DNA of 64,000 bases, from positions 124,001-188,000 of the forward strand of contig CAIOSI010000021.1 in NCBI GenBank assembly GCA_903860975.1, written 5' to 3'. The number at the start of each line of letters is the position of its first letter. The stretch's first letter is position 1. Positions 25,549-33,965 of the stretch are shown piece after piece. Both the position numbers and the translations under genes were made by a program. The notes under the pieces are model-generated. The model was not told the DNA's origin and made no database searches. It worked only from the letters and a program-made list of their open reading frames with translations. Origin of the DNA: an uncultured Alphaproteobacteria bacterium (lineage in GTDB: Bacteria > Pseudomonadota > Alphaproteobacteria > Caulobacterales > Caulobacteraceae).

Positions 25549-27414
25549 ATGCTGACGACTGCCGCCGACGCGCCCCTGAGGGGCGCTGCGCTGATTAAGG
25601 ACGAGGTCAAGCGCCTGCCGGATCGGCCGGGCGTCTATCGTATGGTGGGCGACGACGCAGAGGTGCTCTATGTCGGCAAAGCGCGCAGCCTAAAGAAGCG
25701 GGTTACCCAGTACGCGCAAGGCCGCTTCCACACGCAGCGCATTGCCAACATGGTCGATCTGACCCGGTCGATGGAGTTCATCACCACCCGCACCGAGACC
25801 GACGCCCTGCTGCTGGAAATCAATCTGATCAAGCAGCTGAAGCCTCGCTTCAACGTTCTGCTGCGCGACGACAAATCCTTCCCCGAAATCGTCATCCGCC
25901 GCGAGCATGCCGCCGCCCAGCTTCGCAAACACCGTGGCGCTCACACGATCAAGGGCGACTATTTCGGCCCTTTCGCCAGTGCCGGCGCGGTCAATCGCAC
26001 GCTGAACACGCTGCAGAAGGCGTTCCTACTTCGGTCTTGCTCCGACAGCGTCTACGACAGCCGCACGCGCCCTTGCATGCTGCACCAGATACACCGGTGC
26101 GCAGCACCCTGCACCGGGCTGATCAGCCTGCCGGACTACAACGCCTTGGTGGAAGAGGCCGGCGATTTCCTGCACGGCAGATCCCGCGCCGTGATGGGCA
26201 AGATCTCCGCCGAGATGCAGGCGGCTTCGGACGACCTGGAATTCGAACGCGCAGCGCGTTTGCGTGACCGCATCCGGGCGCTGGCGTCCATCGCTCAGGA
26301 ACAGCAGATCAATCCAGAGACGGTTGATGAGGCCGACGTCTTCGCGCTGCATGCCGAGGGCGGCCAGGCCTGTGTCCAGGTGTTCTTTTTCCGCGCCGGC
26401 CAGAACTGGGGCAACCGCGCCTACTTTCCTCGCGTCGACAAGACGGACGAAGATGGCCTCATCATGGAGGCCTTCATCGGCCAATTCTATGATGACAAGC
26501 CGATCCCAAGGCTGATCCTGACCAATGTCGAGCCGGCGGAGCGCGAACTTTTGCAGGATGCCTTCGCGCTGAAGGGCGGCCGAAAGGTCGAGATCATTCG
26601 TCCTCAGCGCGGCGAGAAGCGCCAGCTGGTCGAGCATGCCGTCATCAATGCGCGCGAAGCGTTAGGGCGCAAGATGGCTGAAAGTTCTGCTCAATCGAAG
26701 CTGCTGGCAGGCGTGTGCGAGGCCTTTGGCCTCGAGGCGCCTCCTGGGCGAATTGAGGTCTACGACAACTCCCACATCATGGGCACCAACGCCGTCGGAG
26801 GGATGATCGTCGCCGGCCCCGACGGCTTCCAGAAGAGCCAGTACCGAAAATTCAACATCAAGGGGACGGACATCACCCCAGGCGACGACTTCGGCATGAT
26901 GAAGGAGGTCCTTCGCCGTCGGTTCGGGCGTTTGGTGAAGGAGGAGGAAGCCGGGGAGGCCGTAATCCGCCCGGACTTGGTCCTGATTGACGGCGGCGCC
27001 GGTCAGATCTCCGCCGTCATCGAGGTTATGGCCGACCTAGGGGTGGAGGATATCGCCGTGGTTGGCGTTGCGAAGGGGCCTGACCGCGACGCCGGGCTCG
27101 AGCGGTTCTTCATTCCTGGCAAGCCCTACTTCATGCTCGAGCCCAAGAGCCCGGTTCTCTATTACCTCCAGCGACTGCGCGATGAAGCCCACCGCTTCGC
27201 CATCGGCACGCACCGCGCCAAGCGCGCTATCGAAATGAAGAAGAACCCCCTCGACGAGATCGAGGGCGTGGGGCCTGGGCGCAAGCGGGCGCTGCTGCAC
27301 GCCTTCGGATCTGCCCGCGGGGTGAGCCGGGCCAGCGTGGATGATCTGCTGAAGGTCGAAGGCGTCAGCGCCGCGCTGGCGGAACGGATCTACGGGTTCT
27401 TTCGGAAAGGTTAG
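25549..27414 (+). CDS. uvrC: Excinuclease ABC subunit C
   Basis: Nucleotide excision repair endonuclease making the incisions on both sides of a lesion marked by UvrAB. The product (621 aa) has the GIY-YIG nuclease ([25 protein letters not shown], about residues 28-52), a cysteine-containing HxxRCxxPC-like segment [12 protein letters not shown], a UVR motif ([18 protein letters not shown]), the RNase H-like 5' nuclease domain ([18 protein letters not shown]) and tandem helix-hairpin-helix motifs ([27 protein letters not shown]). All domains are intact. Confidence 0.97.
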   Translation: MLTTAADAPLRGAALIKDEVKRLPDRPGVYRMVGDDAEVLYVGKARSLKKRVTQYAQGRFHTQRIANMVDLTRSMEFITTRTETDALLLEINLIKQLKPRFNVLLRDDKSFPEIVIRREHAAAQLRKHRGAHTIKGDYFGPFASAGAVNRTLNTLQKAFLLRSCSDSVYDSRTRPCMLHQIHRCAAPCTGLISLPDYNALVEEAGDFLHGRSRAVMGKISAEMQAASDDLEFERAARLRDRIRALASIAQEQQINPETVDEADVFALHAEGGQACVQVFFFRAGQNWGNRAYFPRVDKTDEDGLIMEAFIGQFYDDKPIPRLILTNVEPAERELLQDAFALKGGRKVEIIRPQRGEKRQLVEHAVINAREALGRKMAESSAQSKLLAGVCEAFGLEAPPGRIEVYDNSHIMGTNAVGGMIVAGPDGFQKSQYRKFNIKGTDITPGDDFGMMKEVLRRRFGRLVKEEEAGEAVIRPDLVLIDGGAGQISAVIEVMADLGVEDIAVVGVAKGPDRDAGLERFFIPGKPYFMLEPKSPVLYYLQRLRDEAHRFAIGTHRAKRAIEMKKNPLDEIEGVGPGRKRALLHAFGSARGVSRASVDDLLKVEGVSAALAERIYGFFRKG

Positions 27415-27753
27415 CGTCGCGGATGACGGTTTGCTTCAGCGAAAGGATCGCCCTTGTTCGTGCACGAGGCCCTGAATTTAAGATGCCAGCTCTGCGCGTT
27501 CCTCTTCGTGAATTTCTCTCTGAAGCCGCAACGCCCAGCGCACCAGTCTTGCGACTTAGCTGGTTGTTGTGCGGCTCAAGCCGGCGACGATCTTTCCTCG
27601 GGTTGCCGTTTCCCTGATCAACAATTTGGGGGTCATGCGGGCTCAGTCCGGGTGGCGTTTAACGCAAGTTCAATGCTTGCCTGTGCACCCGTCCGAGTCG
27701 ATGTTATGATCCACCAAGGATCAAAACGAAAAACCTACCGGGAGTCTGACGCC
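27415..27753 (+). other. Gene-free stretch after uvrC
   Basis: About 340 bp at the left end of the exported-protein block. Frames here are extensions of the next gene or short Arg/Ser-rich frames. A ribosome-binding site GGGAG lies at its right end. Confidence 0.5.
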
Positions 27754-28851
27754 ATGCGACCCATCCTCGCTCTAGCGCTGGGAACGCTTTCCACCGCCGC
27801 CCTAGCGATGGCTCTGCCCGCGCTTGCGGCTCCGGCCGCCAAGGCCTCGAGCGATCCAACCATTGCGCCGCCGGGTTGGACGGCACCGAAGACGGCCTTC
27901 GGCCAACCGGACATTTCAGGCTACTGGTCGAACGCGACCATGACGCCACTGATCCGCAACCCGAAGCTTACGGACAAGCTGGTCTTGTCGGCTGTGGAGG
28001 CGAAGGGACTGGAGAAAGCGTTCGCCGAGGCTCTGGCCGAGGCGGATCGGCCGACCGATACGGTCAAGGGGCCAGGCGCTGTCACCGACAAGGATTCGGC
28101 TGAGGCCAAGCTGGTGGCGATCCGTCCGGACTTTGCCGCCGCAGGCGGCGACGTGGGCGGCTACAACACTTTCTGGATCGATCCTGGCGCGCACATGATG
28201 GAAGTGAACGGCGAATACCGCTCCTCCATTATCACCACCGCCAACGGTCAGCCGCCGGCACGTAAGCCTGGCGCGGCGCCAGCGTTCGGCCGCTATCGTG
28301 ACGTCTATGATAGTTATGAGACCCGCGCGCTGGGCGAACGTTGCATCATGGGCTTTGGCCGCAACTCCACCCCGCCAATGGTGTCCAACGGCTACTACAA
28401 CAACGACTACTACATCATCCAAACCCCCGACGCGGTGGCGATCCAGGTTGAGCTGATCCACGACACCCGGATTGTCCGGCTGAAAGGTGGTCATATCCCG
28501 GCCAACGTGCGGCCCTTCATGGGTGACTCCATCGGCCATTGGGAGGGATCAACCTTGGTCGTTGAGACCACCAATTTCCCGCAGAGCGACGCCTTCATGG
28601 GCTCCTGGAAAAACTTGAAGGTGATCGAGCGCTTCACGCGGGTCTCGCCGACCCGAGTGAATTATCAGTTCCAGGTCGAGGACCCGGACACTTGGGACAA
28701 GCCCTGGGGCGGTGAGTACAATTTTGCGCCCCTGAAGGGGGTCGTCTACGAGTACGCCTGTCACGAAGGGAACTATGCGCTTCCCGCCATCCTGGCTGGC
28801 GCACGTCGCCAGGAACAGGAAGCAGCGAAGGCAAAGACCGGCGCGAACTGA
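27754..28851 (+). CDS. Exported protein of unknown function with GQPD-GYW motif
   Basis: A 365-residue exported protein: signal peptide MRPILALALGTLSTAALAMALPALA, then PPGWTAPKTAFGQPDISGYWSNATMTPL, a pattern seen in numerous uncharacterised secreted proteins of Caulobacterales, Sphingomonadales and Acidobacteria. Later segments GERCIMGFGRNSTPPMVSN, YYNNDYYIIQTPDAVAIQVELIHDTRIVRL and GDSIGHWEGSTLVVETTNF are the family's conserved core and look beta-rich. No catalytic motif is recognisable. GGGAG precedes the ATG. A strong hairpin follows. Confidence 0.8.
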   Translation: MRPILALALGTLSTAALAMALPALAAPAAKASSDPTIAPPGWTAPKTAFGQPDISGYWSNATMTPLIRNPKLTDKLVLSAVEAKGLEKAFAEALAEADRPTDTVKGPGAVTDKDSAEAKLVAIRPDFAAAGGDVGGYNTFWIDPGAHMMEVNGEYRSSIITTANGQPPARKPGAAPAFGRYRDVYDSYETRALGERCIMGFGRNSTPPMVSNGYYNNDYYIIQTPDAVAIQVELIHDTRIVRLKGGHIPANVRPFMGDSIGHWEGSTLVVETTNFPQSDAFMGSWKNLKVIERFTRVSPTRVNYQFQVEDPDTWDKPWGGEYNFAPLKGVVYEYACHEGNYALPAILAGARRQEQEAAKAKTGAN

Positions 28852-28865
28852 AAGATCTGATTGTC

Positions 28866-28888
28866 CGGTCGCCGGGGTCCGGCGACCG
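28866..28888 (+). terminator. Terminator-like hairpin
   Basis: A perfect 10-bp stem (28866-28875 with 28879-28888) around a 3-nt loop, 14 bp after the stop of the GQPD-motif gene; only a weak T-stretch follows. Confidence 0.6.
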
Positions 28889-28985
28889 CTCCATTTCAGC
28901 TCGGACAGGATTGAATTCCCCACGATCTTCCCGCATCACCCTAGTTGTGGGGAATCGTCCTCGCGGGCGTGGAGGCTAGAGTCGA

Positions 28986-29363
28986 ATGTTTTCGCACATC
29001 ATGGTCGGGATCAACGACCTGGAAAAAGCCAAGGCATTCTATGACGCGGCGCTGGGCGCTCTTGGGGTCAAACCGGGTGTTGTTGACCGCCATCGCGTTT
29101 TTTGGCGCACGCCCACCGGAACGTTTGCAGCAACGCTGCCGATCAATGGTGAGCCTGCCACCGTGGCCAATGGCGCGACAATCGGCTTCGCCTGCACGTC
29201 TTCCGAACAGGCTGATGCCTGGCATGCGGCGGGCCTGGCGAATGGCGGGACCAACTGCGAGGACCCGCCCGGGGTGCGAGAAGGCCCCACGGCCAAGCTC
29301 TACCTGGCCTATCTGCGCGATCCGGACGGAAACAAGCTTTGTGCCCTCTATCGAATTCCCTGA
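28986..29363 (+). CDS. VOC family protein, glyoxalase/bleomycin-resistance fold
   Basis: A single-domain VOC protein of 125 aa: MFSHIMVGINDLEKAKAFYDAALGALGV, a central FAATLPINGEPATVANGATIGFAC and the C-terminal YLAYLRDPDGNKLCALYR with the conserved DPDGN. It is a small cytosolic protein with no signal peptide, unlike its neighbours. Function is not assignable; the fold hosts lyases, isomerases and drug-binding proteins. A GGAGG precedes the ATG. Confidence 0.88.
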   Translation: MFSHIMVGINDLEKAKAFYDAALGALGVKPGVVDRHRVFWRTPTGTFAATLPINGEPATVANGATIGFACTSSEQADAWHAAGLANGGTNCEDPPGVREGPTAKLYLAYLRDPDGNKLCALYRIP

Positions 29364-29399
29364 TCGACGATCTTGCAAACAAGGACGATGATAGGCCAA

Positions 29400-29422
29400 T
29401 TGCGGCTTAAGAAGAGCCGCAA
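29400..29422 (+). other. Hairpin upstream of the Gfo/Idh gene
   Basis: TTGCGGCT and AGCCGCAA form an 8-bp stem with a 7-nt loop directly ahead of the AGGGGAGAA ribosome-binding site. It may terminate the VOC transcript or shape the leader of the next mRNA. Confidence 0.4.
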
Positions 29423-29436
29423 GGGGAGAAGATGCG

Positions 29437-30879
29437 ATGTCCGGGTTTCGAGGCAATGACGCATACGGCAATCCGACGGGCATTACCCGCCGCGGCCTGA
29501 TCGCAACATCGGCAGGCCTGGGCGCATCTGCGTTTGCAGACTCGGCCTTCGCCGCCGCCCGGCATCTGGCACCAAGCGATCGGGTCAATATCGCCGTCAT
29601 TGGCGCGGGTGGCCAAGGCTCGGCCAACATGTCCAAGCTCACCAGCCAGAACATCGTTTGCACGACCGACGTCGATTACGACCATGTCCTAGAGTCCTTG
29701 AAGGACAAGACCGGCGCGATCGCACCCTCCAAGCAAGCCTTGAAAGACGCCTACGACAAAGCCCGGCGCTACACCGACTACCGAACGATGTTCGACACGC
29801 AGAAGGACATCGACGCTGTCCTGATCGCGACACCGGATCATCACCACGCCGTGGCTGCCCGCCATGCGATGGAGCGTGGGCTTCACGTTTTCGTCCAAAA
29901 GCCGCTGACCTACACAATCGAGGAGAGCCGAAAGCTCGCAGCGCTGGCCAAGGCCAATCCCAACATGGTCACCCAGATGGGCAACCAGGGTCACTCCGGC
30001 GACGATGGCCGTCGTGTCATTGAGCTGATCCGTGGTGGCGTGATCGGCAAGGTCAGTGAGGTCCACGTTTGGACCAATCGGCCCGTCTGGCCGCAAGGTG
30101 TGTCAAGGCCAGCTGCCCAGCCGACACCGGCAAGCCTCGACTGGCCGACCTGGCTTGGTCCGGCTGATATCGACTGGGGTTACAATTCTGAATATGCCCA
30201 CTTCAACTGGCGGGGCTGGACGCCGTTTGGCTCCGGCGCTTTGGGCGACATGGGCGCTCACTTGGTCGATTTCCCGTTCTGGGCGTTGGACCCGGGTCTG
30301 CCCACCAAGGTCGAGACGCGCCACTCGCGCTGGGCTGGCAACAAGAGCCTATGGGACACCAAGCGCCCTGCCGAGATCACCAGCTATCCGCTGGCCAGCA
30401 TCAGTCGTTACGAGTTCGGCAAGGCCAAGGGCGGGCCGCTGCACATGACCTGGTACGATGGTGGCCTGCTTCCGCCGACCCCGCCAGGTTTCCCATCCAA
30501 CATGTCCATGAGCGGCGACGGCGGCGTCCTTTTCGTTGGCTCGCACGGCATGCTGATGCACGAGACTTACGGCGAAAAGCCGGTGCTGATCGGCGAAGGC
30601 TTGGACGATAAGGCCAAGAAGATCCCGGTGTCCCTGCCGCGTATCAAGGGTGGCATCAGTGGCCACGAAATGAACTGGATCCGCGCCATTCGCGGGGAGG
30701 AGAAGATTTCCTGCCCGTTCGAATACGCCACCCAGCTGAACGAGACGATGAATCTTGGCGTCGTCGCGCTCAGGACCGACCACGTCATCGAATACGATGC
30801 CGTCGCGGGCCGCGTGACCAATGTCGCCGAGGCGAACCAGTATCTCACTCGCCAATACCGCAAAGGCTGGGAGCTTTGA
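29437..30879 (+). CDS. Tat-exported Gfo/Idh/MocA family oxidoreductase
   Basis: NAD(P)-dependent sugar oxidoreductase family protein of 480 aa. The N-terminus holds a Tat-type signal (TRRGLIATSAGLGASAFADSAFA, twin Arg at about 18-19), then the Rossmann motif VNIAVIGAGGQGSANM, IDAVLIATPDHHHAVAARHAMERGLHVFVQKPLT (EKP replaced by QKP) and the domain end GDMGAHLVDFPFWAL. Tat export is used because the cofactor must be bound before translocation. It likely acts on a glycoside or polyol in the periplasm. The stop overlaps the DUF1080 start by 4 bp, so the two are translationally coupled. Confidence 0.93.
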   Translation: MSGFRGNDAYGNPTGITRRGLIATSAGLGASAFADSAFAAARHLAPSDRVNIAVIGAGGQGSANMSKLTSQNIVCTTDVDYDHVLESLKDKTGAIAPSKQALKDAYDKARRYTDYRTMFDTQKDIDAVLIATPDHHHAVAARHAMERGLHVFVQKPLTYTIEESRKLAALAKANPNMVTQMGNQGHSGDDGRRVIELIRGGVIGKVSEVHVWTNRPVWPQGVSRPAAQPTPASLDWPTWLGPADIDWGYNSEYAHFNWRGWTPFGSGALGDMGAHLVDFPFWALDPGLPTKVETRHSRWAGNKSLWDTKRPAEITSYPLASISRYEFGKAKGGPLHMTWYDGGLLPPTPPGFPSNMSMSGDGGVLFVGSHGMLMHETYGEKPVLIGEGLDDKAKKIPVSLPRIKGGISGHEMNWIRAIRGEEKISCPFEYATQLNETMNLGVVALRTDHVIEYDAVAGRVTNVAEANQYLTRQYRKGWEL

Positions 30880-31688
30880 TCCGTCTCCCAGTGGCGGCAG
30901 GTCTGGGCGGTCTGACCTTGTTCCTTGCGACCAGTGTGATGGCGCAAGCTGTGCCTTCGCCGACGCCGGGTGCCAAGCCGCAGGATACAGAGCAGTGGAC
31001 GCCTGTCCCCCCCGTGGTTTCGCCCGGAGCAACGTCAGAGGCTCCGCCCTCGGACGCGATCGTCCTTTTTGACGGCAAAAATCTCGAGCAGTGGGTTAAT
31101 ACCCGCGACAAGACTCCGGCTGGCTGGCGTGTGGCCAACGGGGTGCTCACGGTCGAGAAGAAGGCCGGCAACATTGAGACCAAGCGAAGCTTTCGTAACT
31201 ACCAACTGCACCTTGAATGGCGAATCCCCAAAGACGTGACTGGGACGGGCCAGGGGCGCGGCAATTCTGGGGTCTTCCTTGCCTCTACCGGTCCCGCCGA
31301 CGCTGGCTACGAGTTGCAGATCCTCGACAGTTATCAGAACGAGACCTATGTGAACGGTCAGGCGGGCAGCCTTTATAAACAGGCTGCGCCCTTGGTGAAC
31401 GCCAGTCGCAAGCCGGGCGAATGGCAGAGTTACGACGTGATCTGGATCGCCCCTACCTTTGCCAGCGACGGCAAGGTGACATCGCCGGCTCGGGTGAGCG
31501 TTCTGCACAATGGAGTGCTGATCCAGAATAACACCACGCTCACCGGTGAGACCCTCTACATTGGAAAGCCCTACTACCGGTCCTATGTCTCGGCCCCGAT
31601 CAAACTTCAGGCTCACGGCGACCCGAGCCCACCCTTGAGCTTCCGCAATATCTGGGTGCGTGAACTGGCGGCGGTCGCGACGCCTTAG
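30876..31688 (+). CDS. DUF1080 protein (3-keto-disaccharide hydrolase family)
   Basis: A 270-residue exported lectin/glucanase-fold protein of PF06439. A signal peptide runs to about residue 24 (VMAQA). The core shows IVLFDGKNLEQWVN, GWRVANGVLTVEKKAGNIETKRSFRNYQLHLEWRIP, GRGNSGVFLAS, YELQILDSYQNETYVNGQAGSLYKQ and IKLQAHGDPSPPLSFRNIWVRE. Members cleave 3-keto-glycosides made by Gfo/Idh oxidoreductases; the partner here directly precedes it. The start is TTG within TTGA, overlapping the upstream stop, and no better start exists nearby. Confidence 0.92.
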   Translation: MIRLPVAAGLGGLTLFLATSVMAQAVPSPTPGAKPQDTEQWTPVPPVVSPGATSEAPPSDAIVLFDGKNLEQWVNTRDKTPAGWRVANGVLTVEKKAGNIETKRSFRNYQLHLEWRIPKDVTGTGQGRGNSGVFLASTGPADAGYELQILDSYQNETYVNGQAGSLYKQAAPLVNASRKPGEWQSYDVIWIAPTFASDGKVTSPARVSVLHNGVLIQNNTTLTGETLYIGKPYYRSYVSAPIKLQAHGDPSPPLSFRNIWVRELAAVATP

Positions 31689-31951
31689 GCCGATCGTTCC
31701 CGAACAGGTTGATCGTCGGCCGCCCGTCCATGCCGCAGGATCATCAGCGAACGCCTCGCCGATGGTGGCTGAGGGGGGGGTAAAAGTCGGCGAGACGACC
31801 ATCGCCGGCTTCATCCCCGAGACGGACAAGGGCGTTTTCGAACGCACGAGGTGCGCGGCTGTTTGCGCCGTAATGTTGTTCCGCCCTAGATATGGTCAAA
31901 CCCCCCGCGCCGCGCCGAACGGCCGAGTTCGCCACCCTCAGGGAAACGCCC

Positions 31952-33259
31952 GTGTCAAAGACCCGCAACGCCACCAAGGCCGCGACAGCCCTGAGCCTGA
32001 TCATGTCGCTGACCCCCACCGCCGGAGCCTGGTCGCAGCCGGCCGGGACGCCTGCTGCCATACCCTCATTCCCGACAGGTCCTGACTATGCGGGCGTATC
32101 GGGTTCCCCTGCGCAGAACGACCGGCTCGCCGCGCTATGCGGTGCCAATCGTAACGTCAAGGATGGCTATGTTCCCAAGCCGCTGCTCGTCGACCAGACG
32201 AGAGCTGCGCAGGTGAAATCCAAACAGGCGTTCAGCGTCGAAGTCCTGGCGAGCCTGGACCGCTCGGTCGCCATGGCCTTCCTGCCGGATGGCTCCTTGC
32301 TGGTCTCGCAGCGCGCAGGTGGTTTGCGTCGGGTTAGCGCGACAGGCCAAGTCTCCGCGCCGCTGAAGGGGACGCCAGAGATCTCCGGTGTCATGGGCAC
32401 CAGCAACACCGGCCCCGTCCTCGACCGTGACTTCGCCAAGACCCGAATTCTTTACTATGGATATACGCTCGCTCCGCGGGCGAAGGGCGAGCCCTATGCC
32501 GGTCGCATCCTCAAGGCGCGGCTTTCAGCCGATGGCGCCGCCCTGGAAGATGCCGAGACGATCTTTGAGCAGCCCAACTTGGCTCCGCGGCGTATCGTCC
32601 AGGCGCGGGACGGCACCCTGCTCATCGCTTCTGCCGAGGTGGCCTCAGGCGGACCCAATCCACAATCGATGACGGATCCGCGCGGCAAAATTCTGCGGAT
32701 CGCGACAGACGGTGCGATCCCCAAGGACAATCCGTTTCTCAAGACCCCCGGCGCAAATCCAGCCCTTTACGCCATTGGCTTCCGCGACATCCAGGGCGCG
32801 GCGCTCAATCCCAAGACCGGTGAGCTCTGGGTCGGCGAGAATGAACCTATGGGCGGCGACGAGCTGAATCGAATTAAGCTCGGCGGTAACTATGGCTTTC
32901 CGCTCATTAGTTACGGCCGCGAGAACTCCGGGGCGATGATCAACGGCGGCAAGACTGCACAGGATGGGCTGGAACAGCCCGTCTATTTCTGGACACCCTC
33001 GATCGCCCCCTCGGGACTGACCTTTTATGACGGCAAGGCTTTTCCGGCATGGAAGAACAGCGTCTTCCTAGGCGCGATGTCCGGCCGCCAGTTGGTTCGC
33101 CTGGATTTGAAGAACGGGCGTGTGGTGGGCGAGGAAAAACTTCTCATGGACCGCTGCAAGCGCACCAAGGATGTCGGCCAAGGTCCCGATGGACTGATTT
33201 ACGTCATCACGGACGAAAGCCCGAGCGAGATCCTTCGCCTGGTCCCGGCCAGGAAATAG
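31952..33259 (+). CDS. PQQ-dependent sugar dehydrogenase-like protein
   Basis: Exported six-bladed propeller (435 aa) of the soluble aldose/glucose dehydrogenase family. After a signal-like N-terminus (SLIMSLTPTAGAWSQ) it has VEVLASLDRSVAMAFLPDGSLLVSQRAGGLRRV, LYYGYTLAPRAKGEPYAGRI, GDELNRIKLGGNYGFPLISYGREN, SIAPSGLTFYDG and GPDGLIYVITDE. Members oxidise sugars with PQQ; no PQQ synthesis genes are in the window. GTG 31952 is 8 bp after AGGGA and is preferred to ATG 31892. A G8 run lies about 170 bp upstream. Confidence 0.85.
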   Translation: MSKTRNATKAATALSLIMSLTPTAGAWSQPAGTPAAIPSFPTGPDYAGVSGSPAQNDRLAALCGANRNVKDGYVPKPLLVDQTRAAQVKSKQAFSVEVLASLDRSVAMAFLPDGSLLVSQRAGGLRRVSATGQVSAPLKGTPEISGVMGTSNTGPVLDRDFAKTRILYYGYTLAPRAKGEPYAGRILKARLSADGAALEDAETIFEQPNLAPRRIVQARDGTLLIASAEVASGGPNPQSMTDPRGKILRIATDGAIPKDNPFLKTPGANPALYAIGFRDIQGAALNPKTGELWVGENEPMGGDELNRIKLGGNYGFPLISYGRENSGAMINGGKTAQDGLEQPVYFWTPSIAPSGLTFYDGKAFPAWKNSVFLGAMSGRQLVRLDLKNGRVVGEEKLLMDRCKRTKDVGQGPDGLIYVITDESPSEILRLVPARK

Positions 33260-33420
33260 GCCGCGAAGAAGCTCCGGCTTGCTGGTGAAGGGCTTGTCCT
33301 GGAGGCGAGCGGCGCGCGGTTTCGGTCGCTGAAGAGTGGAACCGTCTCTTAAGCCTAGTGATGTAAGCCGTGGTCGGAACAGCGGAACACCGCGCAATCA
33401 ACCGTGCGAGCTTAACCCCG

Positions 33421-33867
33421 ATGGCGCAGGCGCCTTCCTACCCTGGAGCTAATCGACGCTTTGCCAAGCCTTCGCCTCTATTGCTCAGCCTGGTTGTGCT
33501 GGGCATCGCGGCAATCACCTTTGCGACGCTCTGCCCCATAAGCCTGCGTCCTCATCTGGCGAGCGCGAACCAAGAGCGGTTCGGGGCCTACGTTGTTCTG
33601 GGCGGTCTCCTGGCCTTGGCGGCAGGTCGCCGCTGGTTGGCTTCGGCAATGTTCGTTGTTGTCCTGGTCTGCGCACTTGAAGCTGCGCAGCTTCTCGTGC
33701 CGGGGCGCGATGCGGTCATCTCGGACGCACTGGTAAAGGCGCTTGGTGGGGTCCTTGGGTCCGTCGCAGGCCAGTTCATGTTCCCGCTCAGGCGCCTTAT
33801 CGCGGGCCAATTGCGACCGGTGAATGCACTTGCCAGAGCAACCCCGCTCGGTGCGCAAACGCATTGA
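33421..33867 (+). CDS. VanZ-like family membrane protein
   Basis: A 148-residue membrane protein with about four helices and the VanZ-like signature: LCPISLRPHLASANQERFGAYVVLGGLLAL, then ALEAAQLLVPGRDAVISDALVKALGGVLGSVAGQF. The P-x-R-P, ER and E-x2-Q plus VPGRDAxISD positions are those conserved in VanZ relatives. VanZ confers low-level teicoplanin resistance in enterococci, but in Gram-negatives the role is unknown. ATG 33421 lacks a clear ribosome-binding site; GTG 33370 would add 17 residues. Confidence 0.82.
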   Translation: MAQAPSYPGANRRFAKPSPLLLSLVVLGIAAITFATLCPISLRPHLASANQERFGAYVVLGGLLALAAGRRWLASAMFVVVLVCALEAAQLLVPGRDAVISDALVKALGGVLGSVAGQFMFPLRRLIAGQLRPVNALARATPLGAQTH

Positions 33868-33965
33868 ACGTCTGAAGAATTTTGGCCGCGCGATCTGGCG
33901 CGCGGATTGTCTTTTGCTCGGCTTGGCTCTAACGCCGAGGGAGGTTTCCCCAGGGGCGAAGGCGG

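Noticed and set aside
31744..32061. Minus-strand frame in the gap between DUF1080 and the sugar dehydrogenase
   Set aside because: No recognisable family; overlaps the signal region of the dehydrogenase on the opposite strand.
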